Assembly: GCA_002118135.1 (NCBI GenBank)
Contig: BDIU01000003.1
Location: 257-44,974 of the forward strand
Direction: 5' to 3'
DNA length: 44,718 nucleotides
DNA from: Trebouxia sp. TZW2008
Lineage: Eukaryota > Chlorophyta > Trebouxiophyceae > Trebouxiales > Trebouxiaceae
Within the stretch, counting starts at the first letter, position 1; each line of letters begins with the position of its first letter. Both the position numbers and the translations under genes were made by a program. The notes beneath the pieces are model-generated. The model made no database searches, was not told the origin of the DNA, and worked only from the letters and a program-made list of their open reading frames with translations. Positions 1 to 11,788 of this stretch are shown in pieces.

Positions 1-1193
1 GGCTAGGCGCGCTAGCCTCTTTTGCAGACTTTTCATGTCTGCCTTTTACAAGTTGTTTAGTTTTTTTTTTCTTTATTTTTTTTTGGTTACAGGGGAGATG
101 TCCATTCCCAGTTGGCAAACAGCCAACCGAGACACCGGACGAACCTGGCATGTGCACGAACAACGGCCTAGTCAACGAGCGGCTAAGCGATCAGTCCGAT
201 GCGTGAAGTCCCCGCAAACGGGACTAGCAATGTGCTCATTGTGGCTCTGGGTCGGTTGCCAATGGGTTTCATCTTGTGTTTGAATGCAATCTGTTACAGC
301 CGTTTAGGCAGCAGTATGCTTCTCTTTGCACATCTCAGACTGACACAGTCGTGTCCGTAACACAATCAGGGCTGGCCCTAACAACCCCAGTGCACCCCGG
401 AATGAACCAGGGCGGGAGGGCGGGACAAGCTTTTGGAGCAGTACATGCCCTGCCCTGCTACCAGGTTAGCTCAACAACTACCGCAGACGCAACAAGCCTG
501 TTCCTGCAGTGATCGTCGTGCCTACTGTCGCAACGCATACCAACACAATGTACTAGCTGACCCTGTCACATGTCTAGACCATTTCCTATGCAAGTAATTA
601 GTCTCATACACACGTGTTTTCGAGTGTTTCGCACACAAGCATTCATCTAATGACACACGCGATCAGGCTTTTTGGCTGAGATTACACGCTTTGCCCCAGC
701 CAAAAAGCTGGACTCTCTCTCTCTCTCTGTGTGTGCGGAATGGACTGTGCTGGAAGAATGAAAGGTGTGAGCCGCACGACAGCGCTGCCCGGGAGTTGTT
801 GGCAGCAGCCGCTGATTCATGCGCTGACATAAGCTGGAAATTTGTGCTTCTGCAAAACATCATGCAGCAGTGCTTCTTTCCGCAAGCTGAAGGGCCGCAA
901 TGCAAATCCAACCCCGGACCAGCACAATGTACGAAGCGCACAAATGCGTCTGGGTCAGATGCAGGTCAGGTTTGCATCATCAGCTGCTCTGACGCTGATG
1001 AGCCACAACACATATAACGAAATCACCCGTTCATCAGCCCTGCTGCGTCAGTGCGGCATACGGCCTAAACAGGCTCCTATGAACTCGCTCCTATGATAGT
1101 GTAACCTAGCAAATAGCCAAGCCTTTTGTTTTCTAAGAAACTGTATTGTCTGCTTGACTAGCGAAAAATTTTGAAACTCCATTTGTGTAGACA
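1..1193. other. No supported gene (left edge)
   Basis: I see no exon chain or recognisable protein here. There is a T-rich run near 59-84 and a short CT microsatellite near 714-727. The overlapping open frames on both strands (for example around 663-1017) show no family motif and no splice logic. The right part probably holds the 3' untranslated and termination region of the minus-strand kinase gene that ends at 1194. Confidence 0.4.
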
Positions 1194-4100
1194 TCATTGC
1201 TGGGGCCACTCTGATCGTAGTTGCCAGCTGTCCATTGGCGTGGGTTCTGAAGTTGTTCGTCTGTGCCTGCCACCAAGTTTGTGCTTCTGTTGCGTCTTGA
1301 TTGCGCCAGACAAAGGAGTGCTGGGCTCATCCTCCTCGTCACCCTGTGCGGCCTCCACAATACCAAGAGCACTCTTTGATTGCTCGTTTGGCTCATTGCT
1401 GATGCCAAATGGATCAAAGGCAGGCAACATGTCCTGCATATTGACATGTTTGCTTTCAACCCGAAATTGCAAAAGCTGTCGGCATTTAAGCTTGCTGGCG
1501 TGGTGTAAGAGCGCCTTGGCTATCTTCACGCTGGTTGGCATGCTCACAATGCCTAGCAAGTTGGAACATGAAGTATGATGAATATTTGTTTCGATAGCCT
1601 TTCATAACCTCTAGGGTGCTACAAATTTTCTAGAATGGGCTCACAAGCACCATACTGCAAATGAACTGTAGCACATGACCAGTGTTTCCTAGCAGAGCTA
1701 CAATAAGATCTTTTAGTCTACCAAGACGACGTGCAGTCAGAAGATGTGCCACATTCAACATCTTGGCTTGAAAGCACAGGCACATGACGTGAGCAGCAAA
1801 AAGCATTTGGTCGGCATTAGTCCTCAAGGGGAGACACAATCCCTGCGAGAAGGCCCAGGACAAAAATGTGAGACATGTTGACCCCTGGTGACACAGCAAA
1901 ACAGGCATTCAAACAGAGCATACAATCAACCCCAGCCTTGTCATGATGCTGTGGTAGATATATAGGCCCCGGCATGCTGGGTGCTACGTGACTGACTTGA
2001 TCCAGGCAACTCTGTTGAGCAACAGCTCGCAAGCACCAGCACAAACAACAAGTACATCAAGTGAAACGGCAGTTTGCAATCACACCTAGACCTCCAACAC
2101 ATACCCGAGGAACTGCTGACGTGCATAACAGAGCATGCAAGAAGGGAAACCAGACCTGCATGGACTGCATATTTGATGTCTGGCTCTTGATGAAGGCTTG
2201 TGCACTTGCTGCCTGTCGTTGCGGCGAGAGAGGTGATAGTGGGCTGAGCTGAGCTGAGCCAGACACCCTTGGTTGCCTGGCAGGCTCAGACTGAGCAGTT
2301 GGGTCGCTAAAGGCGTCCCAGGCTGCAATGTCACCACTCTGCTGGCTCCAGGAATCCAGACTCACCAACTTTGGTTGCTGCTGCTGACTGCCATTGCTTC
2401 TGCTTGCTGCCTTGAGCTGCCGCAGCTCTCTCTGAAAACACATATCAATGCAAAGCCTGATGAGGATCATCATATCAGATTGTTCTGTGACATTGCTGCC
2501 GTCTATCTGTTACAAGGCAAATCTGCCTGGAACAACCATGAAGGATGATCATGCCACATGGTGTGCGTGCAACATGCAGAAGCCATCTAATGTCTTTGTC
2601 GAGACCCAGCAAAAGATGCCAATGATCAGCTGTTGAATGACGCAAATTCTTAATCACTGTACAAACAGCTGTTGTTGGCCTGAATAATCTGCATAGGCAA
2701 CAGGATAAAGTATGCTGACGCCACAAAGCTCAGGTGTCAACTGCGATAGAATGACGAAAGCTAGAGCTGACAAGCGTTGTCACGAAAAACGCTGAAAAAC
2801 TGAGTTGATAGAATGTTCAACAAGCCAAGTCACGTCTGAGTAGCCATGTGTGGCAGGTGTACCCAGCAGCTCTGCCACTGTGTGATTGGAAATGCACAGC
2901 AAGGCAGATTTTTTGAACAGCTTGAGATGGTGTAAGAATGCTGGCAGCATTCGACATGCCTTTGTTGCCGTGCATGACAGGCAGGATGCATTTGCTGTGC
3001 TTGAAACCACGCCTAGGTCATGCCAATGTCTCCTCAAACACAAATGCACCAAGCAACGACATGTGCTGCAGGCACCTATTGCATTTGAGGCTGCTTATAG
3101 CAAAAGAGACAAAACCATGTCAATGGCTGCAAAATGCTAGTGATGCATTGATACAGTGCAGACATGCAAGCTGCTGCTAACTCCAGGCTTGTGCTGCCAT
3201 ACCTCAAGATCAGCAATGGTGGCTTGCTGCTGCTTAGTCAAATACAGCAGCTGACTGTTCTGCAACTGCAGGCCAGCAATGGTCTGTCGCAGCTCACCCA
3301 CGTCTGATGATGCTGCAGGGCTAGCTGCCGGTTGTGCAGTCAAGTTGGACAGGGTGTCTGCCTGCTGTTGGGAGCGCTGCTGGCTGCGGTCCCCTGGGGC
3401 GCTGGGCCCTGCAGGGGGGGTTCCCCTGCTGGCCCCTGTGCCTGCAGCACCATTGCAGCAGCATGTTGCAAGTTTGAAGAGACTGCAGCGTTGGGGCATT
3501 TACTTGTGTTTGTAGGGCACACTGCTGGCCGCAGTCCCCTGAGGTGCTGGGCCCTGCAGAGGGTTGGCCCTGCTGGCCCCTGTGCCTGCAGCATCATTGC
3601 AGCAGCACATTGTAAAAGTGCACACACTGTCAAGCTCTAGAGTGGACAAGCCTTGCCTGCTGGTCTAACAAGTGGTCTAGATGACCTGCTGCTCATCTTC
3701 AGACGGCAACTTACTGTGCTTCTGCTTCTTTTGCCATGTGTATTTCACAGATGCACTGGAAATGATCAGCATCGCCCCCGCCCAAACAAGTAAACCCCAC
3801 TCAAACAAGCAAATCACCAAAGGCATACACACAACATTGCAAAAGTGCACCCACAGCCAACAGCAATGAGACACCGAGCATGGTTATCAAGTCCTGCTGC
3901 AAAGCCGCATAGGGAAACCCCAGACTCCCAGTGTTTGCCATGACTTGGGTTGCAGTCACATACTTGCGTGCTGGTGACGTACTGTATTGCAGTATGCAAA
4001 CAACTATGGCAACTCACAGCCTGAGCTCGTGGCAGTCCTGTTCCACATTTGCGCAAACATGCAGGATTTGGCACATATCAGAAAGTGTTGGTATTTGATG

Positions 4101-6278
4101 AGTCTTGCATGCTTGAGCGCATGGTCCCACACCACTGTCACTCAACAAAGCAATGTGGACACATGCATTTCTGCTTGCTTCAAGCGTACTGTGCCTGGCC
4201 TGATTGGCGTGGAACAACAGCTGCTGTAGGAAGCAATGCATTTGAGCCAGTTATGTTGGACTGATCTTGCAGTAGGCCTGATAAGCGACAGTCAATGTCA
4301 GCAGACAAGCAAAGCCCCACACTGAGGAACTGCTCACGGTAACTGCATCTGCATCATGATCTTCAGCTGTCTTGAGTGGGCAAAGCCAAAGTGTCCAGCA
4401 AAACACTTGGGTTTCAGTGCAGCATCAAGGCAAAATGCATGCCGGTCTGGCCCAGATGGGGTTTGCATGATCTGTAGGAGCCTGAACTGGGCTTGCTCAC
4501 CTGCTGTGCGTGGGTGCTGGGGGGACAGGGGGGCCATGCCTGAAGCAGGGCTGCTGGAGCGCGAGGGCCCCTGACTGCCCTGGTTCCCTGCCTTCAGGCT
4601 GTCGCTACTAGCGCTCCTCGCTGGCAGCACACGCCCAGGGGCAGACACAGGTGTAGACACCAGGTCATGCGGATTGGTAGACACTGGCTGCACCCCCTGC
4701 TGAGGCCCCTGCTGACTTCCTTGCTGAACCCCTGCAGAGGCCTGAGGGGCTGCGTTGGGTGCTGCAGCTCTGGTGACACTTGCAGAAGGCAGTGTTGCCG
4801 CTGATGCAGGGGCTGGGTCAACTTTGAGGTTTGTTGCGAGCTCGCTGAGGTGGGCCATGACTACCTCGATGTCTGGGCGCTGAGCGGGTTGGACTGTGAG
4901 CATGAGGCGGATGAGGTCCTTGAGGGATTGGGGCCGCTGTGGGCGGGGCGGGATGCTGAAGTCACCGTTCAGCACTTGCAGCTTGGCTTCGCCCACAAAG
5001 GCTAGCTTGCCATATGCAAGGTAGAAGAGAAGGCAGCCCAAAGCCTGTGCATGCCACATACTGTGAGCACTGCAGCGATGCCAACATGCCAAATGCAGAC
5101 ACACCATGTACAACTCAAAATGATGAGCAGCACATGACTACATCTGTTGCTGTTGTCTGGACAGAGACATGTGCAAGGCAGCAGTATCACCACGTCAGTA
5201 AGTTGATGTGCCTTTGATGTAATATTCATCGGCAACAGCAAGCAACCATGGCAAGCACAGCACAATCGAGAAGGTGTGCAGCTCACCCAAATGTCTGCTT
5301 TGGTATCTATTCTTTCCCTCATGTATAGATCGTACATCTGCAATAAACACCTCAGATTAGAACACATTTGATATGCAAGAGTGAACAGTAGGCAGCCAGT
5401 CAGATTGAGCAGCCAGCAAGAAAGTTGTTTGAAGGTTTTGAAAACTGTCAGAATCACCTCAGGAGCTCGATAGGCAGGGGTAGTGTACTTTCTGATGATC
5501 TCCTCAGCTGCCATGATGGCATTTGTGCTCTCATACACGCCTGCAAAGCTTGTTGTGCTGCCAAAGTCGCACAGCACCCAGTGTCCCTGCTGGTGCAGCA
5601 GCACATTCTCTGCCTTCAGATCCCTGCATAAAGACATGCCTATCGGAAGCAGTACAGTACATAGATGTAAGCATGACATGCATCAATAAATATGCCTTCA
5701 AGCAGGGTTTGATGAGAGGCTGCATTGATTGCTATAGCATACATGAGCCAAAGCTGAGGCATGTATAGCATGATGCCGCACAAAAAGGAGACTTACCTGT
5801 GAGCAAGGGGAGGGTCACAATGGTGCATTGCTGCCACTGCTTGACATACAGCATGGAAGATTGTGATGACTTGATTGTCGGGTAATTGACTGGTCTGCTT
5901 GGTCAAGTACTCCACCAAGTTATCTTGGCACATGTCCAGCAACAGAAAGGCTTCTTGCTCCTGGCCTTTGGCACCAGCAAATGCCAATGCTCTGAGAGTC
6001 AGGACTGAGGGGACCTCACGAAGCCTTTTGAGTGTTTCAACTTCAGTCTGACAGTCGGCAATGGCATCTTTGTCTCCCATCAAGTGCATATGTTTCAGGG
6101 CATAGATAGCGCCACTGGTGCTATCTCTGACTTTGTAGATTGTGGCAAAGCCTCCCTGCCCTAAGACAGCCTCTGGCTTAATAGTGTAAGGGCCGACCTT
6201 GATGATCTTGCCAATCAAGATGCCTTTTGCTTCAGCTTTCTGCCCGAAGCCCTTCAGGTCTTTCAGAAAGCTCTTCAT
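1194..6278 (-). CDS. Numb-associated kinase family (AAK1/GAK/Ark-like) Ser/Thr kinase
   Basis: Deduced exons: 6278-5797, 5623-5458, 5337-5287, 5044-4501, 3441-3203, 2431-2156, 1475-1194, giving about 679 residues with consistent intron phases. The kinase domain starts with the loop GQGGFATIY (about residues 40-48). It continues with the ATP-binding Lys in YALK (about 62), HRDLKAEN (about 160-167), DFGS (about 180-183) and YRAPE. The following TKADIWALGCLL stretch, split over two exons, is characteristic of NAK kinases, which phosphorylate clathrin adaptors (AAK1) or regulate actin and endocytosis (Ark1/Prk1). The C-terminal half is Gln/Ser/Pro-rich with a short coiled coil and DPF-like motifs (WDAF, FDPFG), as in AP-2-binding tails. 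The last exon's acceptor is weak, so the C-terminus is less certain than the kinase core. Intron 4 holds a duplicate of the exon 5 start. Confidence 0.85.
3375..3619. repeat. Direct repeat of about 100 bp spanning kinase exon 5 acceptor
   Basis: Positions 3375-3475 and 3519-3619 are diverged direct copies, clearly alike by eye over about 100 bp. The first holds the start of kinase exon 5 and its 3' splice site. The second lies in the preceding intron in transcript order and keeps an AG acceptor (TGCTGCAG) followed by an open frame beginning GTGASR, the same residues as the real exon. The copies then drift apart in frame. Confidence 0.85.
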
Positions 6279-8056
6279 GTTTTCGTAGCGTGGTTGTCCT
6301 CGTGCAGCTGATCACGATAAAGTTTGAGCTATGAGTGCATTTGCAACGTCAAATCAAGCGAGTTGTGTACGGCGTATCTGCTGCTTCGACACGCGGCTCG
6401 AGCCCGCAAAAGAGCTATTGAACGGAAACGACCTTGAACAAAGCTCAACGTGGTTAACAGAACAGCAGCTACAGAAAAGTGCCCAAAGCTTAATAGCAGA
6501 AGCTGGGCTGAATTTTGGAGGATCGAACCCAGTTGCACACAGCGCTCTTGCCCACCGGTAGAATGTACCTATGCCCAGCATTCGCTATTGCTTCGTCAAG
6601 GTAGCAACAGGCAGCGATTGAACCCCTTCGGCCCAGAGGATCCTGCAGAGGGGTCCCCCTGAGAGAAGAAGAAGGCAACACATTGTGCATAAAATCTGTG
6701 TAATGCATCATTTCCCTCAACAAGTGCCGGATGGAGCCGTTAAGCGCATGCTGAACGATCAGGCCTTACATCGGTCAGACATTGCCAACAAGCAAGATTG
6801 CACCGCCGTCATTGCCTAGAGAGTCTATAAAAGTCTGACCACTAGCTTAGCATCCTGACTGTTGATACGGTGCCATAGCAGGGACAGCAAGGCAGCTGAC
6901 ACTCACAGACGGCAAACCTCAATGGATATGTAAGACGAGTCTGTGTCCCTGGATTGGCATGCTGGCGACCAGCCTGACATAAGCATATACAGCTGAAGAT
7001 CCCCCGTCTTGAAAGGCAGCGTTACCAGGTTGAGTCGGCAAAGATTTGCTTGTTCTCTTTGTCATCCAGCTCTGCCGTAGTCGATGCTACCACTGAAGGT
7101 ACCTACATCAGACACATTAGGCTGCTCTGTCATGTAGTGAGGCAAAAAACACAGTACCCTTGTAGGATCTGCCAGAAAAAGCCAGCAACTGTGCTGGTGG
7201 GGGCTGCTTGTCATGACATGCTGAGCATTGAAGCTGCTATGTATGCTGTTCCGCGGGCAAAATAACACAAGCTCATCACAGATGTGCAAAGTATCAACAA
7301 TCAACAAGCATGACATTGCGTGTTACAGATGAGCATGTTACAGCACAACAACTTTGCTGTTTGCACTGTGTGACTGTGCAACATTCTCAGCCAATTCGGT
7401 ATATGCAGCAGCACTTGACAGTGAAATTTGCAGTGCCTTACCTGATGCTGGTATGTCTGGCTTTCCACATTTGTTATGCTGCTGAAAACTGCCCCAGCTG
7501 ACCTTCGCCTATTCAGCGCTGTGACCTTTTCTCGGAGCAAGCTGCCTGCAATGCACATACAACCTGCTAATGTCAAGTGTCTACATGAGCACTGAGTGTC
7601 ATGGCATGGCAAGTGTGGCCTTCACATCTACAACCGCAGATGCAGAACCAAGTATACACGCTGTCTTGGCTTGTCCCTAGTTGACTTGCAGCTGACCTGT
7701 AGATGCTGGATGGAGTGTCAACAAAGCCAGCTTGTCAGAAGCTGGCTTAGTGACAGCCACGTCAGGCTTGCTGAAGAGCATGCTCAGCTCTGTGCCTCCA
7801 GAACTCCCTTTTTTGTGAAATGTTGCTGACTTCTGCACAACAAGATAGCCAGTTCACAGCTCAAGACAAAGCGCATGCAATTGTGGCAAGTCAGGTCTGC
7901 CTGATGGAGGTCCTTTTGTCACTGTCACAGCAAAGGGGAAGCTGAGCTTGCTGCTCAAGCTGTGTTGTGCAACTTGTTCTGACAAACAAGAAGTCGTAGC
8001 TGATGCTGCACATGAGGTTTCATTGCAGCTAGCAGCGCAGGAATAGCTGAGGATTG
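6279..8056. other. Intergenic region between two minus-strand genes; tRNA-like fragments
   Basis: Left part (about 6279-6560) is relatively CpG-rich and is probably the promoter and 5' leader of the kinase gene. Around 6520-6530 and 6614-6630 the minus strand carries B-box-like strings (GGGTTCGATCC and GGGGTTCAATC), but no complete tRNA cloverleaf could be drawn. The right part contains the 3' flank of the coiled-coil gene. The short open frames at 7050-7830 show no motif. Confidence 0.35.
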
Positions 8057-11000
8057 TCATGTCACAGCCTGTCGTGCCAAACTCGGCTGGATTGCACGGC
8101 CTTGTAGTGCAGTGTTGAGCTGGTTGATGTTTACCTGACTCTGTGCTGCATTAGTCTTGGCAAGCCACTCTGCATGCTCCCTGCTGTCCAGCAGCTGGGT
8201 TAGCTGAGCCACCTTAGCCTCCAAACTGGACTGTCTGTCAGCTGAAGACTGAGCCTGGTCATGTGCAGCAGCAAGGGCTGCATCTGCCATGACCAGCTGA
8301 CCCTTTGCCTTGCTCATTTCAGCCGTCACATCAGCGTTCTTACTGGTCTGCAGTTGCAGTTGAGCTACTAAGGACGCCAGCCGCTGGCCAGCATCTGCTT
8401 CCTTGCTGGTGTGTGTCTCCTGCAGAGCGTTGACCAGCTGCTGATTTGACTCTGCCGCAAACTTTGCAGTGTCAAGGGTTGACTGCAGAGAGGTGACTAG
8501 GCTGTCCGTTGCATTGAGCTGCTGCGCCATTTGTTCAGCATTCTTGGCTGCGTCAGATGCTGCTGCGTTGTGACTCAGCAGCTGTTCCTGCTGAGAGTTC
8601 ATAGCATGCTCAGCAGCAAAGCCCTTGTCTTGCAAGGCCTGAATGGTGGTCTCAAGCTGGTGCACTGTCTCTGAGCCCACTTGCAGTGCTTCTGTCAGCT
8701 CCTGGCTTTGGTCGCTGGCAGCTGTTTGCTCACCAGTCAAACGCATCTGAAGCCTTCCAGCAGCTTCCTGAGCAGCAGCAGCTGCATGTTCTGCTGCGAT
8801 TAGCTTGCTGCTTGCCTGCTTGAGCTGCTCATCCTTCAGATCTAGCTCAGCCAGCAAACTTTGACACCTTGCAGCTGCTTGCTGTGCTGCACCTTGTTGG
8901 AGAGCAGCAACAGATTGGTCACTGCTCTGTTTGGCTGTCTGGCTGCTTGCAAACAAGGCTTGTGACTCAGCAAGCTGCTGTTTGTGATCAGCAATCTCGG
9001 TCTGTGCATTCAGCAGCTGCTGCTCTGTAGTGTTGTGGGAGGTCTGCGCTTGTTGCAGCTGTCGTTGCAAGGTAGCCATGGCAGCTTGGAAGCTGCCTGC
9101 CTGTGCCTGCTGTGCTTTCTTGTCATCTTGCAGTGCTTGCACTTCATCTTGCTTTTGCGCCAGCTGTTCCTCTGCAAAAGCAACAGCATGTTGAGAACTG
9201 CGGAATTATATGTCTGATGATGGTTGTGAGCAGCAACTTCAGCTGGATGGACAGATCTTATAATTTTCTGCTGGATTGTACAATGGCAGAAAATTGTCAA
9301 CATAAGATTGCACTGCCGAAGAAAGCAGGCAACTGGACACTGAACTAACTAGTTGCATTGAAGAGTCCACACAAGATTGCACTGCTGAACAACTCAAATT
9401 GTCATTACACATTTGACATGATGCATGGTTGCAATAGCCCACCCAAGTTGGCAATCTTCAATGATGTCTGCTGAGCGTCAGCCTTGATGGAGGCAAGAAC
9501 AGCCTCCATGGTGGCTACTTGCGCTTGTTGCCTCTTCAGATCTAGCACTGTACCCTGCACATCAGCCCAGCCCAGCATGTAGTGATTTGCGCTCGCTGCG
9601 GCCTGTCAGCAGTCTGCACAATTTGCAATTCGAAATTTGACATGCATAAAGCATGGCGGGCAGTTGGCGTACTGAGATCGCAATTGTTGTGCTGCTGTGT
9701 TATGTTGATGCCAAGGATGTGCATTGCATGGAACAGCTGCCAGATACGAAGAAATGTAGGTCTTGCTATTCTGCTGCATACCTTGAGACCGCCAAGCTCT
9801 TGATCTTGCTGTGCCAGCTGATCAGTAGCAGCCTTCAGCTGCTCTGCTTCATGCGTTGCAAGCTGCTTTGCGTCATCTCTTTGTCTCACCAGCAGATCCA
9901 TGTGCGCAACCTGCATTTGCACAGCAGAGTTGAGCATCAACAGTACTGTCCAAATGTCAGAATGGCATGTCTAAGTGTATCAGCTATCCCATGCCTGCTC
10001 CTCATGAATGCACTGCAACTGCATGATGATATTCATGCAGACATGCCCCTTTTCCGCAAAAAGCTGTTGACTTCAGCACCTGCTGCTGTAGAAGCTTGAC
10101 AGAGTTCTCCTTTGCAGCCACAGCTGCGCTTTGAGAGTCCAGCTGATCAATGACACCTTTGAGTGATGTGTCTTTCTCTGCCAATTCCTGTCTGATTGTG
10201 CTGAGCTGACCAAGGGCATGCTGCCTGGAAGTTGCCTCTGCTGTAATCTGCTGTCTGGCAGTTGCAAGCTGCTTTTTCAAGGCAGTGTTTGTTTCCTGCT
10301 CCTGCTCCAACTGCACCCTGAGCACCGCAGAAGAGCTAGCAGCTGAAGCTACCACTTGTTGCTGGTCTGCCAGCTTCTTGTTAAGGACTGTCAAAGCTTG
10401 GCTGTGCTCTTGGTCTTTGCTGGATAGCAGCTTGATCTGCTCCTGAAGCTCTTGCTGCTGTGACAGCTTCTGAGCAAGCTGCTGCTGAATCTCCTCTGTC
10501 TGCAAAGTCTGTTGTGTCAGCTGCTTCTGAGTCTGAGATAGCTGATCTGTGTAGGCATTGAGCTGCAGAAGCTTGCTGCCAGCTGCAGCATCAATGTCAC
10601 AGTAAGACGCCAAAGCCACTGCGTGAAGCAAACAAAGATTATCTAAAGAGCAAAACGGCATATCAGACCTGTTTGTGCCTCCTGCCGCAGAGCCTTCAAG
10701 TCTGAGTGAGCCTGCCCAAGCTCACTCTGAAGCCTCAGAATCTCTGGCTCACTGCTGCTTGCTGCTAGCTTTTGCTTAAGCGCTGTCAACTGATGCTGCA
10801 TGTTGACGTCTCTGTCAGCTGCATGCTTCGCTGCATGTGTTGCTGTCTGAAGCTTGGACTCTGTGTCATGCAGCTGTGCAGTGACATTTGCATGGTCAGA
10901 GACAGCTGTAGCTAATTCTGCCTGTGCACCAGTGAGCTTTTTGTTGATAATGCATAGCTGCTGCTTTGCTGAATCTGCAGCTCGTTCTGCATTGGCTTTG

Positions 11001-11137
11001 CCTGATTGCAATGATGCTGTCTGACTGTCAAGAGAGTCAATTTGGTCACTTTGCTTGTCAAGGAGTGTCTGCAGGTCTTTGAGTTCGCTGGCGTGCTGTT
11101 GTTTGAGGCTCTTCATGTGCTGCTCAAAGGCACTCAT
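8057..11137 (-). CDS. Long Ala/Gln-rich coiled-coil protein, function unknown
   Basis: Exons 11137-10669, 10582-10080, 9910-9782, 9554-9443 and 9171-8057 join in phase to a 775-residue protein that starts MSAFEQHMKSL and ends at TGA 8057-8059. Almost the whole chain is heptad-like, rich in Gln, Ala, Leu, Lys and Glu. There is no membrane segment and no recognisable globular domain, so it should form an extended rod. Such proteins act as golgins, centrosomal or basal-body scaffolds, or motor tails, but I cannot choose among these. The exon ending at TGA 8057 is the longest (1115 bp). A further 5' exon is possible: the open frame starting ATG 11752 (MAKKLLAQL...) and another at 11682-11335 lie upstream on the same strand, but I found no clean donor joining either to the MSAFEQ exon. 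Confidence 0.75.
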
Positions 11138-11788
11138 ACTGTAGCACAACAAGTTACGTTGAACTGATGCCTGCATACCAAGCAGCACTATTTTGTACAA
11201 CGCCAGGGCAAGCTTTTCAAAACTGCTTCTGGTTCCTTGTCCGTGCATGCCCAGAGTGATGTAACGAAGAACTCTCACTGGCTTGCAGTATTTGTTGAGC
11301 GAAGCTAGCTCACGTTACCTGAGCGAAGAAGCGTTCAAGGCCCCGTCCCGACTAGCCAGATCAGTGGTGAGGTGTGGTCAGCTAGCTTGCTCACAACGTG
11401 AAGCTGGAATATGCATTTAGCATCAGAGGTACGCGACAGATCATCAGCATCTGAGCTGCTCAGCTCGCATGCATGATGCGCGGGCGCTATCGTACCCTTG
11501 TGCTTGTAGCCAAATTCAAACCATGGCAGCTTCAAGGGGCGACTCAAGTGCCCTCTGGCCACTGCTGGTCTGCAGTTCGCCCCAAAGCTTGTTGTCGGGA
11601 GCTGCAACAGCAGCGACAGCTCGAGCGACAAGAAACGCGTCACCTTCTGGCGCCTGTGGGCTGATTTCAGCCAATATTGCAAAGCTTTGCATAATCTTAC
11701 GATTCAGACCAGCCGGCACTAAGCTGAGCTGAGCAAGGAGCTTTTTTGCCATGTCGTGAGGGGACGGTGTGACGGTTCAGAGACGTCG
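11138..11788. promoter_or_regulatory. Divergent intergenic region between coiled-coil and HAD genes
   Basis: The two genes point away from each other and their proposed starts are about 650 bp apart. This stretch is richer in CpG than the gene bodies on either side, as at other gene starts in the window, so a shared promoter is inferred. Minus-strand open frames at 11752-11516 and 11682-11335 may be untranslated leader or an unplaced first exon of the coiled-coil gene. Confidence 0.45.

Noticed and set aside
9262..9295. 10-bp inverted repeat AATTTTCTGC / GCAGAAAATT in a coiled-coil gene intron
   Set aside because: Too short to stand out in 45 kb, with no flanking duplication or other feature.
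11335..11752. Minus-strand open frames as first exon of the coiled-coil gene
   Set aside because: No donor gives the phase needed by the exon at 11138, and the downstream ATG 11137 already yields a complete 775-residue frame.
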